A stretch of DNA of 64,000 nucleotides from an uncultured Marivita sp. Lineage in GTDB: Bacteria > Pseudomonadota > Alphaproteobacteria > Rhodobacterales > Rhodobacteraceae. The stretch is from the NCBI RefSeq assembly GCF_947488135.1, contig NZ_CANKYW010000001.1:1-64000 (forward strand), read 5' to 3'. The notes beneath the pieces are model-generated. The model was not told the origin of the DNA. It searched no databases and saw only the letters and a program-made list of their open reading frames with translations. A program made the position numbers and the translations under genes. Shown piece by piece: positions 45,213-54,823 of the stretch. Within the stretch, counting starts at the first letter, position 1, and each line of letters opens with the position of its first letter.

Positions 45213-47842
45213 TGGATGGCTCGGGTCTGCCCGAAATCCGCTCGACCTGTCCTTATTGCGGGGTCGGTTGCGGCGTTCTGCTGCGCCCGGACGGCGAAGG
45301 CGGGATTGCGGTGCGGGGCGATCCGGAGCATCCGGCGAATTTCGGTCGGCTCTGCTCCAAAGGGTCCGCTTTGGGTGAGACGGTCGGTCAGTCGCATCGG
45401 CTCCTGTCCCCGATCGTCCATGGCAAGGAATGCTCTTGGGATTCTGCCCTGCAACTGGTTGCAGATCGGTTCTCTGACGCGATTGCGAAACATGGGCCCG
45501 ACAGCGTGGCGTTTTACGTTTCAGGACAGCTCCTGACCGAGGATTACTATGTCGCGAACAAGCTGATGAAGGGATTCATCGGCTCGGCCAATATCGACAC
45601 GAATTCGCGGCTGTGCATGGCGTCCTCGGTCGCAGGTCACAAACGTGCCTTTGGCACCGATACCGTTCCGGGGACCTACGAAGACATTGACGAGGCCGAT
45701 CTGGTGGTTCTGGTCGGATCGAACCTCGCCTGGTGCCACCCTGTTCTTCATCAACGATTGCTGACGGCGCGAAAGAAACGCGGCACGAAGATCGTCGTTG
45801 TCGATCCGCGTCGCACGGCAACCTGCAACGACGCGGACATGCATCTTGCTTTGGAACCGGGCAGCGACGTCGCGTTGTTCAACCGGCTGCTCTCTGCCCT
45901 TTACGAAAGCGGCGCGGTCGATGCCGCATTCGTCGCGCACACCAACGGTTTCGACGCAGCGCTGGATGCGGCGCGCAACGACCTGGGATCGGTCACCGGG
46001 CTCAATGATACGCAAATCGCGGAGTTTTGCCGCCTCTGGATCGCGACCGATAAAGTCGTGACGATCTATAGCCAAGGCGTGAACCAATCGACCTCAGGAA
46101 CCGACAAGGTCAACGCCATCCTGAACTGCCATCTTGCAACTGGACGGATCGGAAAGCCGGGCTGCGGACCGTTTTCCGTCACTGGGCAACCCAACGCCAT
46201 GGGAGGGCGCGAGGTAGGTGGCCTTGCGAATATGCTGGCGTGTCATCTCGATCTCGAGAACGCAGATCACCGCGCAGCTATTCGTCAATTTTGGGACGCC
46301 CCTGCTGTCCCCGACGCGCCGGGTCTCAAAGCCGTCGATATGTTCGACGCGGTCGGCGACGGCCGGATCAAGGCGCTATGGATCATTCATACCAACCCCG
46401 CCGTGTCGATGCCCGACGCAGACGCCGTTCGCGATGCCATTGCGGCTTGTCCGTTCACGATCGTCAGCGACATCACCGGTGCAACAGATACGGCGCGGCT
46501 GGCCGATGTCCTGTTGCCTGCAACGGCCTGGGCCGAGAAGGACGGCACCGTCACCAATTCCGACCGGACCATCAGCCGCCAACGCAAGGCGATCAGCGCG
46601 CCGGGTCACGCGCGACCGGATTGGGATATCCTGGCTGACGTGGGAAGGCGCATGGGGTTTGCGTCTGCGTTCGACTTCGCCTCGCCCGCCGAGATCTTCC
46701 GTGAATACGCCACGCTTTCCGGAGTTGCGGCGCAGTTCGGGCGCGATTTCGATATCTCCGGCCTGTCGGATATTTCGGACCTTCACTACGACGAGATGGA
46801 GCCCCAACGCTGGCCGATTTCTCGCGCGAGACAAGGCGGCCGATTCTTTGGCGACGGCAAATTTTTCCATCCGGACCGCAAGGCGCGTTTCATACCCGTC
46901 CGTTTCAGACCGCCAGCCGCAAGGACCGAGCCACGGTTTCCGTTCCGGCTCAATACCGGGCGTCTGCGGGACCAATGGCACACCATGACGCGCACCGCGC
47001 TCAGCCCACGCTTGTCTGCACATCTCCCCGAGCCATTCCTCGACATTCACCCGGCCGACGCAATCAATCTTGGCGTCGGCTCGGCAGACCTTGTGCGTGT
47101 TACGAGCCCCACAGGATCAGCGATCCTGCGGGTGCGGATCACCGACGCAGTGCAGCAAGGTCACGTCTTTGCCCCGATGCATTGGACAGGCGAAACCGCC
47201 CCGTCAGCGCGGATTGACGCCGTCGTCCCAGCCGCGACCGATCCCGTTTCGGGGCAACCCGAAAGCAAGGCGGGCGTCGTGGCAGTCACTCGTTTCGATG
47301 CTGCCTGGTATGGCTTCGCGATATCGCGCGACTGTATGGCGCCGACCTCCGACTACTGGGCGCTCTGCCGAACAACACAGGGATACCGCGCAGAGATGGC
47401 AGGGCTCGCTCCGGTGTCGGATTGGGAGGATACGGCAAAACAGCTCTTCGGGAACGCATCGGCACAAGCCACGTCGGTCCTCGACCCGACACGGGGCATT
47501 GCCCGCATCGCGCTTCACGAAAACAGCGTATTGATTGGCGCGCTCTTTGTTGCGCCGACACCGGTGGCTGTGATGCGCGATTACCTGCAAACCCTTCCCG
47601 GCCAGAAATCGATGGATGTCCTCTCGGGGCGCTCTCCGGACGATCTCCCCAACCCCGGCCCGGTTCTGTGTTCTTGCTTTGGCATCGGCGTCAACGTCAT
47701 CCTGGACGCAATTGAGACACAGGGTCTCGTGTCCGTCGAGGCGATCGGGAACGCGCTTGGCGCGGGAACGAATTGCGGATCCTGCCGACCAGAGCTTGCC
47801 GACCTTCTCAACGCCGTCAAAACGCGCGAGGCAGCAGAATGA
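45212..47842 (+). CDS. nasA: Assimilatory nitrate reductase catalytic subunit
   Basis: An 876-aa molybdopterin oxidoreductase reducing nitrate to nitrite. The N-terminal [4Fe-4S] site is TCPYCGVGCGVLL with LCSKGSALGE; molybdopterin regions include NIDTNSRLCMASSVAGHKRA and TGQPNAMGGREVGGLANMLA; the molydop-binding domain has NTGRLRDQWHTMTRT. A C-terminal BFD-like [2Fe-2S] domain is present (LCSCFGIGVNVIL, GAGTNCGSCRPEL), as in NasA proteins that take electrons from NAD(P)H or ferredoxin partners. No separate electron-transfer subunit is encoded here. Confidence 0.95.
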   Translation: MDGSGLPEIRSTCPYCGVGCGVLLRPDGEGGIAVRGDPEHPANFGRLCSKGSALGETVGQSHRLLSPIVHGKECSWDSALQLVADRFSDAIAKHGPDSVAFYVSGQLLTEDYYVANKLMKGFIGSANIDTNSRLCMASSVAGHKRAFGTDTVPGTYEDIDEADLVVLVGSNLAWCHPVLHQRLLTARKKRGTKIVVVDPRRTATCNDADMHLALEPGSDVALFNRLLSALYESGAVDAAFVAHTNGFDAALDAARNDLGSVTGLNDTQIAEFCRLWIATDKVVTIYSQGVNQSTSGTDKVNAILNCHLATGRIGKPGCGPFSVTGQPNAMGGREVGGLANMLACHLDLENADHRAAIRQFWDAPAVPDAPGLKAVDMFDAVGDGRIKALWIIHTNPAVSMPDADAVRDAIAACPFTIVSDITGATDTARLADVLLPATAWAEKDGTVTNSDRTISRQRKAISAPGHARPDWDILADVGRRMGFASAFDFASPAEIFREYATLSGVAAQFGRDFDISGLSDISDLHYDEMEPQRWPISRARQGGRFFGDGKFFHPDRKARFIPVRFRPPAARTEPRFPFRLNTGRLRDQWHTMTRTALSPRLSAHLPEPFLDIHPADAINLGVGSADLVRVTSPTGSAILRVRITDAVQQGHVFAPMHWTGETAPSARIDAVVPAATDPVSGQPESKAGVVAVTRFDAAWYGFAISRDCMAPTSDYWALCRTTQGYRAEMAGLAPVSDWEDTAKQLFGNASAQATSVLDPTRGIARIALHENSVLIGALFVAPTPVAVMRDYLQTLPGQKSMDVLSGRSPDDLPNPGPVLCSCFGIGVNVILDAIETQGLVSVEAIGNALGAGTNCGSCRPELADLLNAVKTREAAE

Positions 47843-48780
47843 CCCTCGCGTCTTATGTCAGCACACTCGGGCGCGGTCCGGGACGATCACGCTCCTTGAC
47901 GATGGACGAAGCCGCGGAGGCCATGCACCACATGCTGTCAGGAGATGCAGCGCCCGAAGCAATAGGGGCATTGCTCATGCTCTTGCGCATGAAGGGCGAA
48001 ACTGCGGATGAAATCGCAGGGTTTGCCCAGGCGGCTCAGGAGAAGGGCCAAGTGCTTCCGCAGGTCGATTTGGATTGGCCCAGCTACTCCGCCGGCCGCA
48101 CGCGCGGGCACCCGTGGTTTCTGCTGTCCGCGAAACTTGTGGCGGATGCGGGTTACAGGGTCTTGGTGCACGGTTACAACGGCCCCGACGCAATCGTGCG
48201 GAACAGGCTCGCGCGAGCCGGGATTGGTATCGCCAAGACGCCAGAGGTTGCGAGACACTTGCTGGAACGAGATCGGATTGCCTACCTCCCTTTGGAGCTG
48301 TGGCATCCCGCGCTCTTCGACCTGCTGAAACTGCGTGATGTGCTGGGGTTGCGATCATGCATCAATACGGTTTGCCGGATGCTCAACCCGGCCCAGGCAA
48401 AGGCAAGCGTCCAAGGCGTCTTCCATCCGTCGTATCGATTGCTCCAGTCCGATGCCGCGGAACGGCTCGGCTGGCACAGCCTCTCTGTGATCAAAGGCGG
48501 CGGCGGCGAGTTCGAACGCCACGCCGCCAAGGACATCGCCGCTTTCGGTCTTCGGCACGGCGCACACTGGGAGAAAACGCTCCCCGCCCTGCGCGAAGAA
48601 ACCCGGCGTCTTGCAGAAGAGCCACCTCTGGAGGGTGAATGTCTTTATCCGCAGGACGGCTTTCAAACCGCAATCGTCACTGGCACCGCGGCACTCGCAC
48701 TGGACACGCTTGGCGTGCCGGACAGCCAAACACGTGCAGACGCACTCTGGGCCCGGCGCCGTACGGCGCAGGCGGCATGA
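47839..48780 (+). CDS. TrpD2-like (YbiB) glycosyl/phosphoribosyltransferase-fold protein
   Basis: A 313-aa relative of anthranilate phosphoribosyltransferase: LTMDEAAEAMHHMLSGDAAP, AIGALLMLLRMKGETADEIA, VLVHGYNGPDAIVRNRLARA, and GLRSCINTVCRMLNPAQAKA. YbiB/TrpD2 proteins bind nucleic acids and lack anthranilate transferase activity. It starts by ATGA overlap with nasA and precedes cobA, an order common in alphaproteobacterial nitrate operons although the function there is not known to me. Confidence 0.85.
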   Translation: MTLASYVSTLGRGPGRSRSLTMDEAAEAMHHMLSGDAAPEAIGALLMLLRMKGETADEIAGFAQAAQEKGQVLPQVDLDWPSYSAGRTRGHPWFLLSAKLVADAGYRVLVHGYNGPDAIVRNRLARAGIGIAKTPEVARHLLERDRIAYLPLELWHPALFDLLKLRDVLGLRSCINTVCRMLNPAQAKASVQGVFHPSYRLLQSDAAERLGWHSLSVIKGGGGEFERHAAKDIAAFGLRHGAHWEKTLPALREETRRLAEEPPLEGECLYPQDGFQTAIVTGTAALALDTLGVPDSQTRADALWARRRTAQAA

Positions 48781-48793
48781 CAGGAGCATCCCC

Positions 48794-49627
48794 ATGACAG
48801 CCTTCCCCATCTTCCCTCAGGCAGAGTGCTTCGAAGAGGCCTCGGTCGGTCACATTGCCCTTGTCGGCGCAGGACCAGGTGCCCGCGATCTTCTGACCTT
48901 GCGCGCCGTCGACCGTTTGGAGCGAGCCGATGTCGTCTTCTACGACCGTCTTGTGGAACCGGACGTGCTCGACCTCGCCCGTCCAGGCGCGGAGCTCGTG
49001 TTTGTCGGTAAACATGTCGGTGCGCATAGCTGGCCGCAGGACCGGATCAACAGGGTGATTGTCGCCGAAGCCCTGAAAGGACGGCGCGTGGTCCGTTTGA
49101 AGTCAGGCGACCCGGGTATCTTCGGTCGCGCATCGGAAGAAATGGACGCCGCGCGCGCTGCTGGCATCCCGATCGAATTGGTCCCCGGTGTGACAGCGGC
49201 CGCAGCCGCGGGAGCGTCCCTCGGCAGAAGCCTGACCGAACGAGGGGTCGCCAACACGCTCGTCCTGACCACTGGCACCGGGTGCGCCAGCGATCCGTTG
49301 CCGGATAGTTCAAGATTATCAGGCCCGGGCACGACCACAGCATTCTACATGTCCGTTCGTCAGGCAGATCGCCTTGCCTCAGATTTGATGCACCGCGGAA
49401 TTCCCCCAGAGAGCCACGTGGACATATGCGTTGACGTGTCCAAACCGACCGAAAGACATCTGCGTGCAACTGTTCGAACACTTCCTGAAGTGATCCACCG
49501 AAACCGAATAAACGGTTGTGCGATTTTGCTGGTCACCTGGCCAGACGAATTCGCCGCGAGATCACAGAGTACTCAAGACTCCAAAAGTGACATGAGGGAG
49601 AAGAAGTTCGAAGTTGCAATGATCTAG
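48794..49627 (+). CDS. cobA: Uroporphyrinogen-III C-methyltransferase (SUMT)
   Basis: A 277-aa S-adenosylmethionine-dependent methyltransferase giving precorrin-2, the precursor of siroheme for NirB. Motifs: HIALVGAGPGARDLLTLRAV, DRLVEPDVLDLA, VVRLKSGDPGIFGRASEEMD and IPIELVPGVTAAAAAGASLG. It is CobA-type, without the CysG dehydrogenase/chelatase part. The C-terminus (RSQSTQDSKSDMREKKFEVA) is longer and more polar than usual, and the sequence becomes AT-rich right after it, near the island boundary. Confidence 0.9.
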   Translation: MTAFPIFPQAECFEEASVGHIALVGAGPGARDLLTLRAVDRLERADVVFYDRLVEPDVLDLARPGAELVFVGKHVGAHSWPQDRINRVIVAEALKGRRVVRLKSGDPGIFGRASEEMDAARAAGIPIELVPGVTAAAAAGASLGRSLTERGVANTLVLTTGTGCASDPLPDSSRLSGPGTTTAFYMSVRQADRLASDLMHRGIPPESHVDICVDVSKPTERHLRATVRTLPEVIHRNRINGCAILLVTWPDEFAARSQSTQDSKSDMREKKFEVAMI

Positions 49628-49913
49628 CTTTCGAGAACAATTTCGAAACGCTCTCAATTAATAGGAAATTGCATGCTGCCTGCGATCAGTAGGTGGCGGG
49701 CGCTAAAGCGAATGATATCATTTATTTTCGGTGGTGGAGCGGCATCAAGAAACGATCTAGAGCGCTGTCTCCTAATACTTAATCGATTGGGCTCCCAGTG
49801 GCTTGATTGTATGATTCACGTCATTTGGAAGTTGCAGCGATACCCAAGCGCGTACTGACCGAGTGCTCGATAGACAGCGGGGCACCGAAATAAAAAAGTG
49901 TTTATTAAAAATA
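49628..49913. other. AT-rich flank between cobA and the island
   Basis: 286 bases without a supportable gene. A 61-codon frame at 49673-49858 (start MLPAISRWRALKRM) has no convincing ribosome site or family resemblance. The base composition is clearly more AT-rich than the operon before it. Confidence 0.4.
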
Positions 49914-49927
49914 GTGCCCGGGGGCGG
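49914..49927. repeat. attL: Left attachment site (14-bp direct repeat)
   Basis: GTGCCCGGGGGCGG is identical to the 3' end of the tRNA-Phe gene at 60001-60014, in the same orientation. It bounds the left side of the island. The following 49928-50121 contains no gene, only the subterminal repeat at 50014 and AT-rich or G-rich tracts. Confidence 0.8.
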
Positions 49928-50013
49928 CATAAGGTGTTGTTTTCATTGTAATAAGTTACAGGGCGGGGGGACTTTTTTCTTTCACCATGTTTATTGGATT
50001 TTTTCGGATTTGT

Positions 50014-50026
50014 GTCCCACTTTTCC
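50014..50026. repeat. Subterminal repeat, left end of island
   Basis: GTCCCACTTTTCC occurs identically at 59918-59930 near the right end, in the same orientation. It is about 87 bases inside the left attachment site (the right copy is about 70 bases inside the right one). The arrangement suggests integrase arm-type binding sites. Confidence 0.55.
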
Positions 50027-50121
50027 GAGGGGGGATTAGAGGGCGGGAGCCAAGGTTCGGACACACCAAAGCAAGCGAATTGCTTTGCGACGTTCTATGA
50101 AATCGTTGAGGATGTTGTTGG

Positions 50122-51384
50122 CTATTTAGTTTCCCAAGGAAGCTTGGGAGCAGCGTCCGTCAAGACCGACAGAGCCGCACAAACGGCTGACATGCCGAGG
50201 TAGGGAGGCACTGCGTCTCCGATCCATTTCGCCAATGCCTTTCGAGGCGTCTCGCCATCTCCACCCATGAAGCCGTAGCCGTCTGGAAAGGATTGAATGC
50301 GAGCAGCCTCATGCGGCGTAACCAGGCGACGTCTGGTCGGATGGATGAACCTGCCTTGACCAGGTGTGCCTATGCCGGTCGTGATCGGTGGCGCGGGTCG
50401 GTCAGGGTGCATTCGACCATAGACCGAAGTGTAAGTCGTTCCATCTTTGTGGCAGTCGGGCCGTTCGCTGTTCGGTAGGTCGTAGATACCCTCGTCAAAG
50501 AGGAAGTCTATCCGCCGAATGTTCTCAGGCCCCTGGACAGGCGACGTATCGAAAACGGAATTGCCCTCGCTGTCCTCGAGGTCGGCGATCGCCCAAAGGA
50601 CGTCGCGTGGCTCCCGTTTCCCGAAACATGTTCCAGAAGCCTCAGTCGCCAAATGGCTCAGAGTTTCCTGCAAGACGCCTTGCTCGGCATCTTTGACCGC
50701 GATCATGAAATATCGCGCGCGGGTCTGCCAACCGCCGAGGTCGTCCATCCTCAGCACTCGGTCGGCCACAGCATAGCCCTCGGAAGCCAGCAGCCGGCGC
50801 GCGAGTTCGACGACGTCGCTATGGGAACGAACCACGCCGGGAACATTCTCGATAACGACCGCCTTCGCCCCTAGGGCGACCGCGATCGCCGCCGTCGCGA
50901 CGAATAGATCGTTCCTGGGATCATTTCGACGCGTATGATTGTTCAGGTTCGAATGCCCTTGGCATGGCGGACCCGCGATAAGCAGATCCGTCTTACCCAC
51001 CTCCATGGCGAGGTCATGCTGAATGATTTCGGGAGGATAGTCGAACGCTGCGGTATCTCCCATTTGATCCACCGAATAGTCCACGATTGTCGCCAAAGAG
51101 TCGGCGATCTTCTTTCTTACCGGCAAGGACCGACCGTAGACCTCCATCGCGGAAACATCCGCATCGGCGATCGCATGGAAAACCGCACGACGATCGAAGC
51201 AATCGGCTGCAAGAGCCGTCCCCAATCCGAAACCGCCAGAGCCGCAGAACAAATCAACAACCGACAATGGCTTCTTGGTGGGATCATCCCAAAGATGATG
51301 TCCCTTCAAGAATCCCCGCCACCATTCCGAATGCTCTTTGTCGGCTTCGGAAGAGTGGCAATCTGTTGCCACTTCTACGTTCAT
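50122..51384 (-). CDS. DNA (cytosine-5) methyltransferase
   Basis: A 420-aa C5 methylase. Motif I VVDLFCGSGGFGLG, catalytic motif IV AGPPCQGHSN (C141), motif VI VIENVPGV, motif VIII QTRARYFMI, motif IX/target side TPHEAARIQSFPDGY and motif X KWIGDAVPPYLG are all present, so it should be active. Target specificity cannot be read from sequence. It is the last gene of a leftward four-gene set with two unrecognised proteins and a GHKL ATPase, and a Vsr-type nuclease is encoded divergently. Gap to the next gene upstream is 27 bases. Confidence 0.93.
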   Translation of the reverse strand: MNVEVATDCHSSEADKEHSEWWRGFLKGHHLWDDPTKKPLSVVDLFCGSGGFGLGTALAADCFDRRAVFHAIADADVSAMEVYGRSLPVRKKIADSLATIVDYSVDQMGDTAAFDYPPEIIQHDLAMEVGKTDLLIAGPPCQGHSNLNNHTRRNDPRNDLFVATAAIAVALGAKAVVIENVPGVVRSHSDVVELARRLLASEGYAVADRVLRMDDLGGWQTRARYFMIAVKDAEQGVLQETLSHLATEASGTCFGKREPRDVLWAIADLEDSEGNSVFDTSPVQGPENIRRIDFLFDEGIYDLPNSERPDCHKDGTTYTSVYGRMHPDRPAPPITTGIGTPGQGRFIHPTRRRLVTPHEAARIQSFPDGYGFMGGDGETPRKALAKWIGDAVPPYLGMSAVCAALSVLTDAAPKLPWETK

Positions 51385-51411
51385 TCAACCACTTTCGTGA
51401 CGACAGGCCGG

Positions 51412-52215
51412 TCAGCCTTTGACCCAAGCCCGAGCACTGGACGTTCGCGTCCAGACGCGCTCGATGAACGCTTTGCTCTGGTTCCTGTCAAGTAACTCAA
51501 CGGACACATTGGCACAAGCCTTGGCCAAGTCTTTTGCAAGCTGACGTATCTCGGGAATGGTCAGCCTGGGCTTGTCCCGATCCGGTCCGGGAAACTGGAA
51601 ATCGACGAAAGCTTGAAGAAACGGGCGGTGTTGTGCGTAAAGCACCCGCAAAAGATGGCTTCGCCAGAACTCGACAGATCCACCCCTAGCATATTCGTAA
51701 ACCTTCGAAGCATCATCAGCCCCATCAACCAATCTTCCCATTGCGGCTCTGATCCAAAGCCTGAAGAAGAGCACTTCTTTCGCATGCTGACCTACGAAGT
51801 TGTTGCGGCCTGGCAGGTAATTCGGTTTTTTCGGCTCATCGTCCTCCAATTCAAGATCAACCTGGGTCTTTTCCTTGAATGGGTATCGACTTTCGACCAA
51901 TGTCCGACCCGGCACAGTCGCGAACCAATACCAGAATTCCGGATCACGCAATGCCTCATGATCCGGGAGCGCCTTATGCAGCAGAACGGCACCCTTCGAT
52001 TCAAAGGCTTTTTCACCCTCTTTCTCCAAAAGAGCAGACAGGCTGTCGACGATCGCCGGAATCTCCATTTCCCAATCGAATTCGTCTCCAATTGGTTGCT
52101 TTTCGACCTTGGGAGATTCAGGTGGAGAAACCCTGGACGATGCTTCCACACAGGCATCTTGCCACTTCTTGAACCAGCCCTTGGCGGAATCCTCGCTTAC
52201 GAACGGATAAGGCAT
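51412..52215 (-). CDS. Unrecognised protein of the methylase/ATPase cluster (267 aa)
   Basis: A mostly helical, charged protein. An acidic N-terminal region (GDEFDWEMEIPAIVDSLSAL) is followed by EALRDPEFWYWFATVPGR and NNFVGQHAKEVLFFRLWIRA, ending LDRNQSKAFIERVWTRTSSA. The aromatic-rich 'FW.W' and 'RLW' segments recall DUF6339-type proteins that occur beside Dcm methylases, but I cannot confirm membership. No nuclease motif is evident. ATG 52215 shares one base with the stop of the upstream gene, so translation is coupled. Confidence 0.8.
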   Translation of the reverse strand: MPYPFVSEDSAKGWFKKWQDACVEASSRVSPPESPKVEKQPIGDEFDWEMEIPAIVDSLSALLEKEGEKAFESKGAVLLHKALPDHEALRDPEFWYWFATVPGRTLVESRYPFKEKTQVDLELEDDEPKKPNYLPGRNNFVGQHAKEVLFFRLWIRAAMGRLVDGADDASKVYEYARGGSVEFWRSHLLRVLYAQHRPFLQAFVDFQFPGPDRDKPRLTIPEIRQLAKDLAKACANVSVELLDRNQSKAFIERVWTRTSSARAWVKG

Positions 52216-53129
52216 CAAACTTTCTCCAAATCTTTGACCAGGCCGCGACTGTCATGGACTGCAGCTCGCAATCGCACCGGGTCTTTGATGAGGTTCTTCA
52301 GTTCAGAAAGCGACATTGGGTGATCCGCCCGCAGGTTTTCCAGGATCGCCTCTAGTGGGCTCCCTCCAGTAACCTCTTCAGCTTCGCTGACACCGTTTCC
52401 GTCCGCCAACAGAATTGCAGATGCGATCTCTGACCATATCAGTGCGGCGACGGCGGCCGCCGACTTCCCAGCCGCGGAACTCAACAGAACTTTTTCCGAA
52501 ACATACGCCGTCGCGCACGAAGTTCCCTCGTCATATACGGTGTTCAGGTCTTCAATATCATCGACATACACAAAAGTGCCTTTCGGCAAATGCAAGCTCT
52601 TGGCCAACTCCTCAGTGAGGGGGAGGATGCGGAAAGCCGACTGCCTACGATCCAGGCCGATCGTATAGACCTCCTTTGCCACCCAGCTTCCCAAATGGTT
52701 TGGCCATCCCGGGCCGAGATCGACTTCCTTCGAAAGACAGATTGAAACGCCAAGTTCGAAAAGGCCCGTTAACTTGGCATCCTTGAGCATGTGTTGAGGA
52801 ACCTCGATACATTCCGGTGCCTCTTCGCCAAGCGAAAACCTTTCCACAAGCTCACGGCGCAGCATCTGCGGGGTCCTAAGAGTGACGACCAGATCGAAGG
52901 CGGACCGTCGCCCTCCGAATACGGCATTGATCCGCTCTTCCGATAGCTTCGGGTACAAGCGCGGAGCCATGTCCGCCATTTGGCTATCATCGACGATCAG
53001 TCGGTTTCCCTGTACTGGTGCATCCCCGAACTTCAGGAATAGCTCCATTTCGTCGAGCAAACCTTCGGCCGCTTGCGCCCCGAAATAGGGGCGGAGCGTC
53101 TTTGGTTGTGATCTGACCCACGCGTTCAT
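52215..53129 (-). CDS. Unrecognised protein of the methylase/ATPase cluster (304 aa)
   Basis: Starts MNAWVRSQPKTLRPYFGAQA; ATG 53129 overlaps the ATPase stop (ATGA). Mixed alpha/beta; contains LIVDDSQMADMAPRLYPKLS, SAFDLVVTLRTPQMLRRELV, a serine/alanine-rich helix (AGKSAAAVAALIWSEIASAI) and a C-terminal basic helix region (LIKDPVRLRAAVHDSRGLVK). I see no catalytic motif and do not recognise the family. Strict coupling with both neighbours implies it acts with the ATPase, perhaps as an adaptor or specificity subunit. Confidence 0.8.
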   Translation of the reverse strand: MNAWVRSQPKTLRPYFGAQAAEGLLDEMELFLKFGDAPVQGNRLIVDDSQMADMAPRLYPKLSEERINAVFGGRRSAFDLVVTLRTPQMLRRELVERFSLGEEAPECIEVPQHMLKDAKLTGLFELGVSICLSKEVDLGPGWPNHLGSWVAKEVYTIGLDRRQSAFRILPLTEELAKSLHLPKGTFVYVDDIEDLNTVYDEGTSCATAYVSEKVLLSSAAGKSAAAVAALIWSEIASAILLADGNGVSEAEEVTGGSPLEAILENLRADHPMSLSELKNLIKDPVRLRAAVHDSRGLVKDLEKV

Positions 53130-54823
53130 GCCTTGCCCTCCACACCGAGCGGTTTGACCCGAGGCACGAAATCCACGGTCCAATCCGGTTCGTAAACCGC
53201 GCTTTCCACCTCCACATCGACCTTCTCGCCAGGCGATAACCTCAGACGCCACTCCGCTTCATCGACCTTTTCGACGTCGGCACCATTGAACGACGCCGTC
53301 AATGCAATCGGATCGAGGTGACGGTGGCCTTCGTCAATCGAACTCAGCCGCATCGTCACGATCACCGGCAAATCACCCTCGTGGTCTTCCTTGAGTTGGA
53401 TCGTGACTTGGCCTTTAACCTTCAGGCCATCCGCAGCTTGTTCGATCAGGACATCGGGCCTTAGCGAAACCGGGGTCTCACCCTTTCCCCCGCCGATCGG
53501 CTCCCGTTTGCCGGTTGGGCCAAACAGCTTCGCAAGCTCACGCTCCAGTTGGAGAAAACGATTGCCATCGGATTTCTCCGGCGGACGCGCAAATTTTTGG
53601 AAAGTTCGCAACTCTCGCCAAATGCGCGCATGGACTGACTGGACGATTTCGCTTTCTTTACTCGAAGGATCCAATCTGTCGGCATTCGAATCCCACTGGT
53701 CATGTTCCGGTGGCTCTGATCGACGCAGAATATCGTCGATATCGTCGTCTGCAAGAAACACACCGACAACAGGCGGATGACTTGGGAACCCACGCCGGTA
53801 GTATTGAACGACCATACCGGGCGAACGCACCAAAGCGATTGTGTCGCGCCGATCGACCTGGTCGGACATCTCATCCACTTCTTGATCATCTGCCAATGCA
53901 AAAAGCCCGAGTTGACCGATTTTCTTTCCATCCAATTTGTTGAAGTCAGCCTTTCGTCGGGACTTTCCGCTCTGCTCGGGCGACCGCCCCAAAGCGACAT
54001 CAAGTGCATCGATGAATGGCCTCAACTCAGGATCTAGAAGAGGTCGCAAGTGCAGCCGCTGTCCGTCTTCATCGGTGATATTTACGCGGAAGTTTTCGCG
54101 TCGGATTTTCGGCCACCAGGAGCGTTCGACGCCTCGTTTGATGTCCCCCATCTTGAGCGGACAATCCACGATGGCGATCGTCGTGCCGATGTCGCCTTCT
54201 TCACGCGACATGTTGAGTTCCGCCGCCAACTCGTCGGCTTCGTCTCCAACGAAGGGATCGTGTCGGATAGGAATGCCATGTTCCTCGATCCGCCTCCCGA
54301 AAAACGCGCGGCCGCTCGTAGTCTGTCCATCGAATTCGTGCTCTCGGTGATAGGCACACCCCATCAGAACTGAGAGTGGTTGCCCACTTGCATCATGTGT
54401 CCGAGAGTAAGCAAAGATCACAGCAACCCGGGATGATGCACTGTAGACCGCCTTGCCGAAGCCATAGGACCCACCGGAGTTTTTGTCTTCGGCGACTTTT
54501 TGACTGCCCCCGATTTCCATGAGCAGTTTGCGCATCTTCGAACTCGGAGATGTCGGATCCCCTGCCAATCCGGTTGTCCCGGAATCGACCACATGCAAAA
54601 CGCGAAGCGTTTCAGGTTTCGTCTCAAAAGCGTTGCCTGAGTGTAAGCCGAGCACTCCGACCCTTGCGGCAAATGCATCCAAGCCAGCGCCATGCCAGAA
54701 ACGATCCAGATCGGCACCCGAATAAGCGTGCATCCGCAACGCAACTTGCGGTGTTTCACCTTCTCGCGCCGCATCGACGCTGTTTTGCAGCGCCTCGCGC
54801 GCCAGGCGTTCGGCGGCGTCCAA
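53126..54823 (-). CDS. GHKL-type ATPase (MutL/MORC-like) of a defence cluster
   Basis: 565 residues from the TTG at 54823. N box EALQNSVDAAR, G1 motif HVVDSGTTGLAGDP, G2-like GGSYGFGKAVYSASSRVAVI, then the transducer-like region with TTIAIVDCPLKMGDIKRGVE. A linker is followed by a predicted all-beta C-terminal domain (GQVTIQLKEDHEGDLPVIVT to AEWRLRLSPGEKVDVEVES). Upstream of 54823 the frame stays open to 54892 and encodes GEVFKSIFNGSGLDAAERLA, which looks like the natural N-terminus, but no ATG or GTG is there. Such ATPases occur with Dcm and Vsr proteins in predicted restriction-like systems. Confidence 0.85.
   Translation of the reverse strand: MDAAERLAREALQNSVDAAREGETPQVALRMHAYSGADLDRFWHGAGLDAFAARVGVLGLHSGNAFETKPETLRVLHVVDSGTTGLAGDPTSPSSKMRKLLMEIGGSQKVAEDKNSGGSYGFGKAVYSASSRVAVIFAYSRTHDASGQPLSVLMGCAYHREHEFDGQTTSGRAFFGRRIEEHGIPIRHDPFVGDEADELAAELNMSREEGDIGTTIAIVDCPLKMGDIKRGVERSWWPKIRRENFRVNITDEDGQRLHLRPLLDPELRPFIDALDVALGRSPEQSGKSRRKADFNKLDGKKIGQLGLFALADDQEVDEMSDQVDRRDTIALVRSPGMVVQYYRRGFPSHPPVVGVFLADDDIDDILRRSEPPEHDQWDSNADRLDPSSKESEIVQSVHARIWRELRTFQKFARPPEKSDGNRFLQLERELAKLFGPTGKREPIGGGKGETPVSLRPDVLIEQAADGLKVKGQVTIQLKEDHEGDLPVIVTMRLSSIDEGHRHLDPIALTASFNGADVEKVDEAEWRLRLSPGEKVDVEVESAVYEPDWTVDFVPRVKPLGVEGKA

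Noticed and set aside
49673-49858. 61-codon frame in the island flank
   Set aside because: No ribosome site, no family resemblance, AT-rich noncoding composition.
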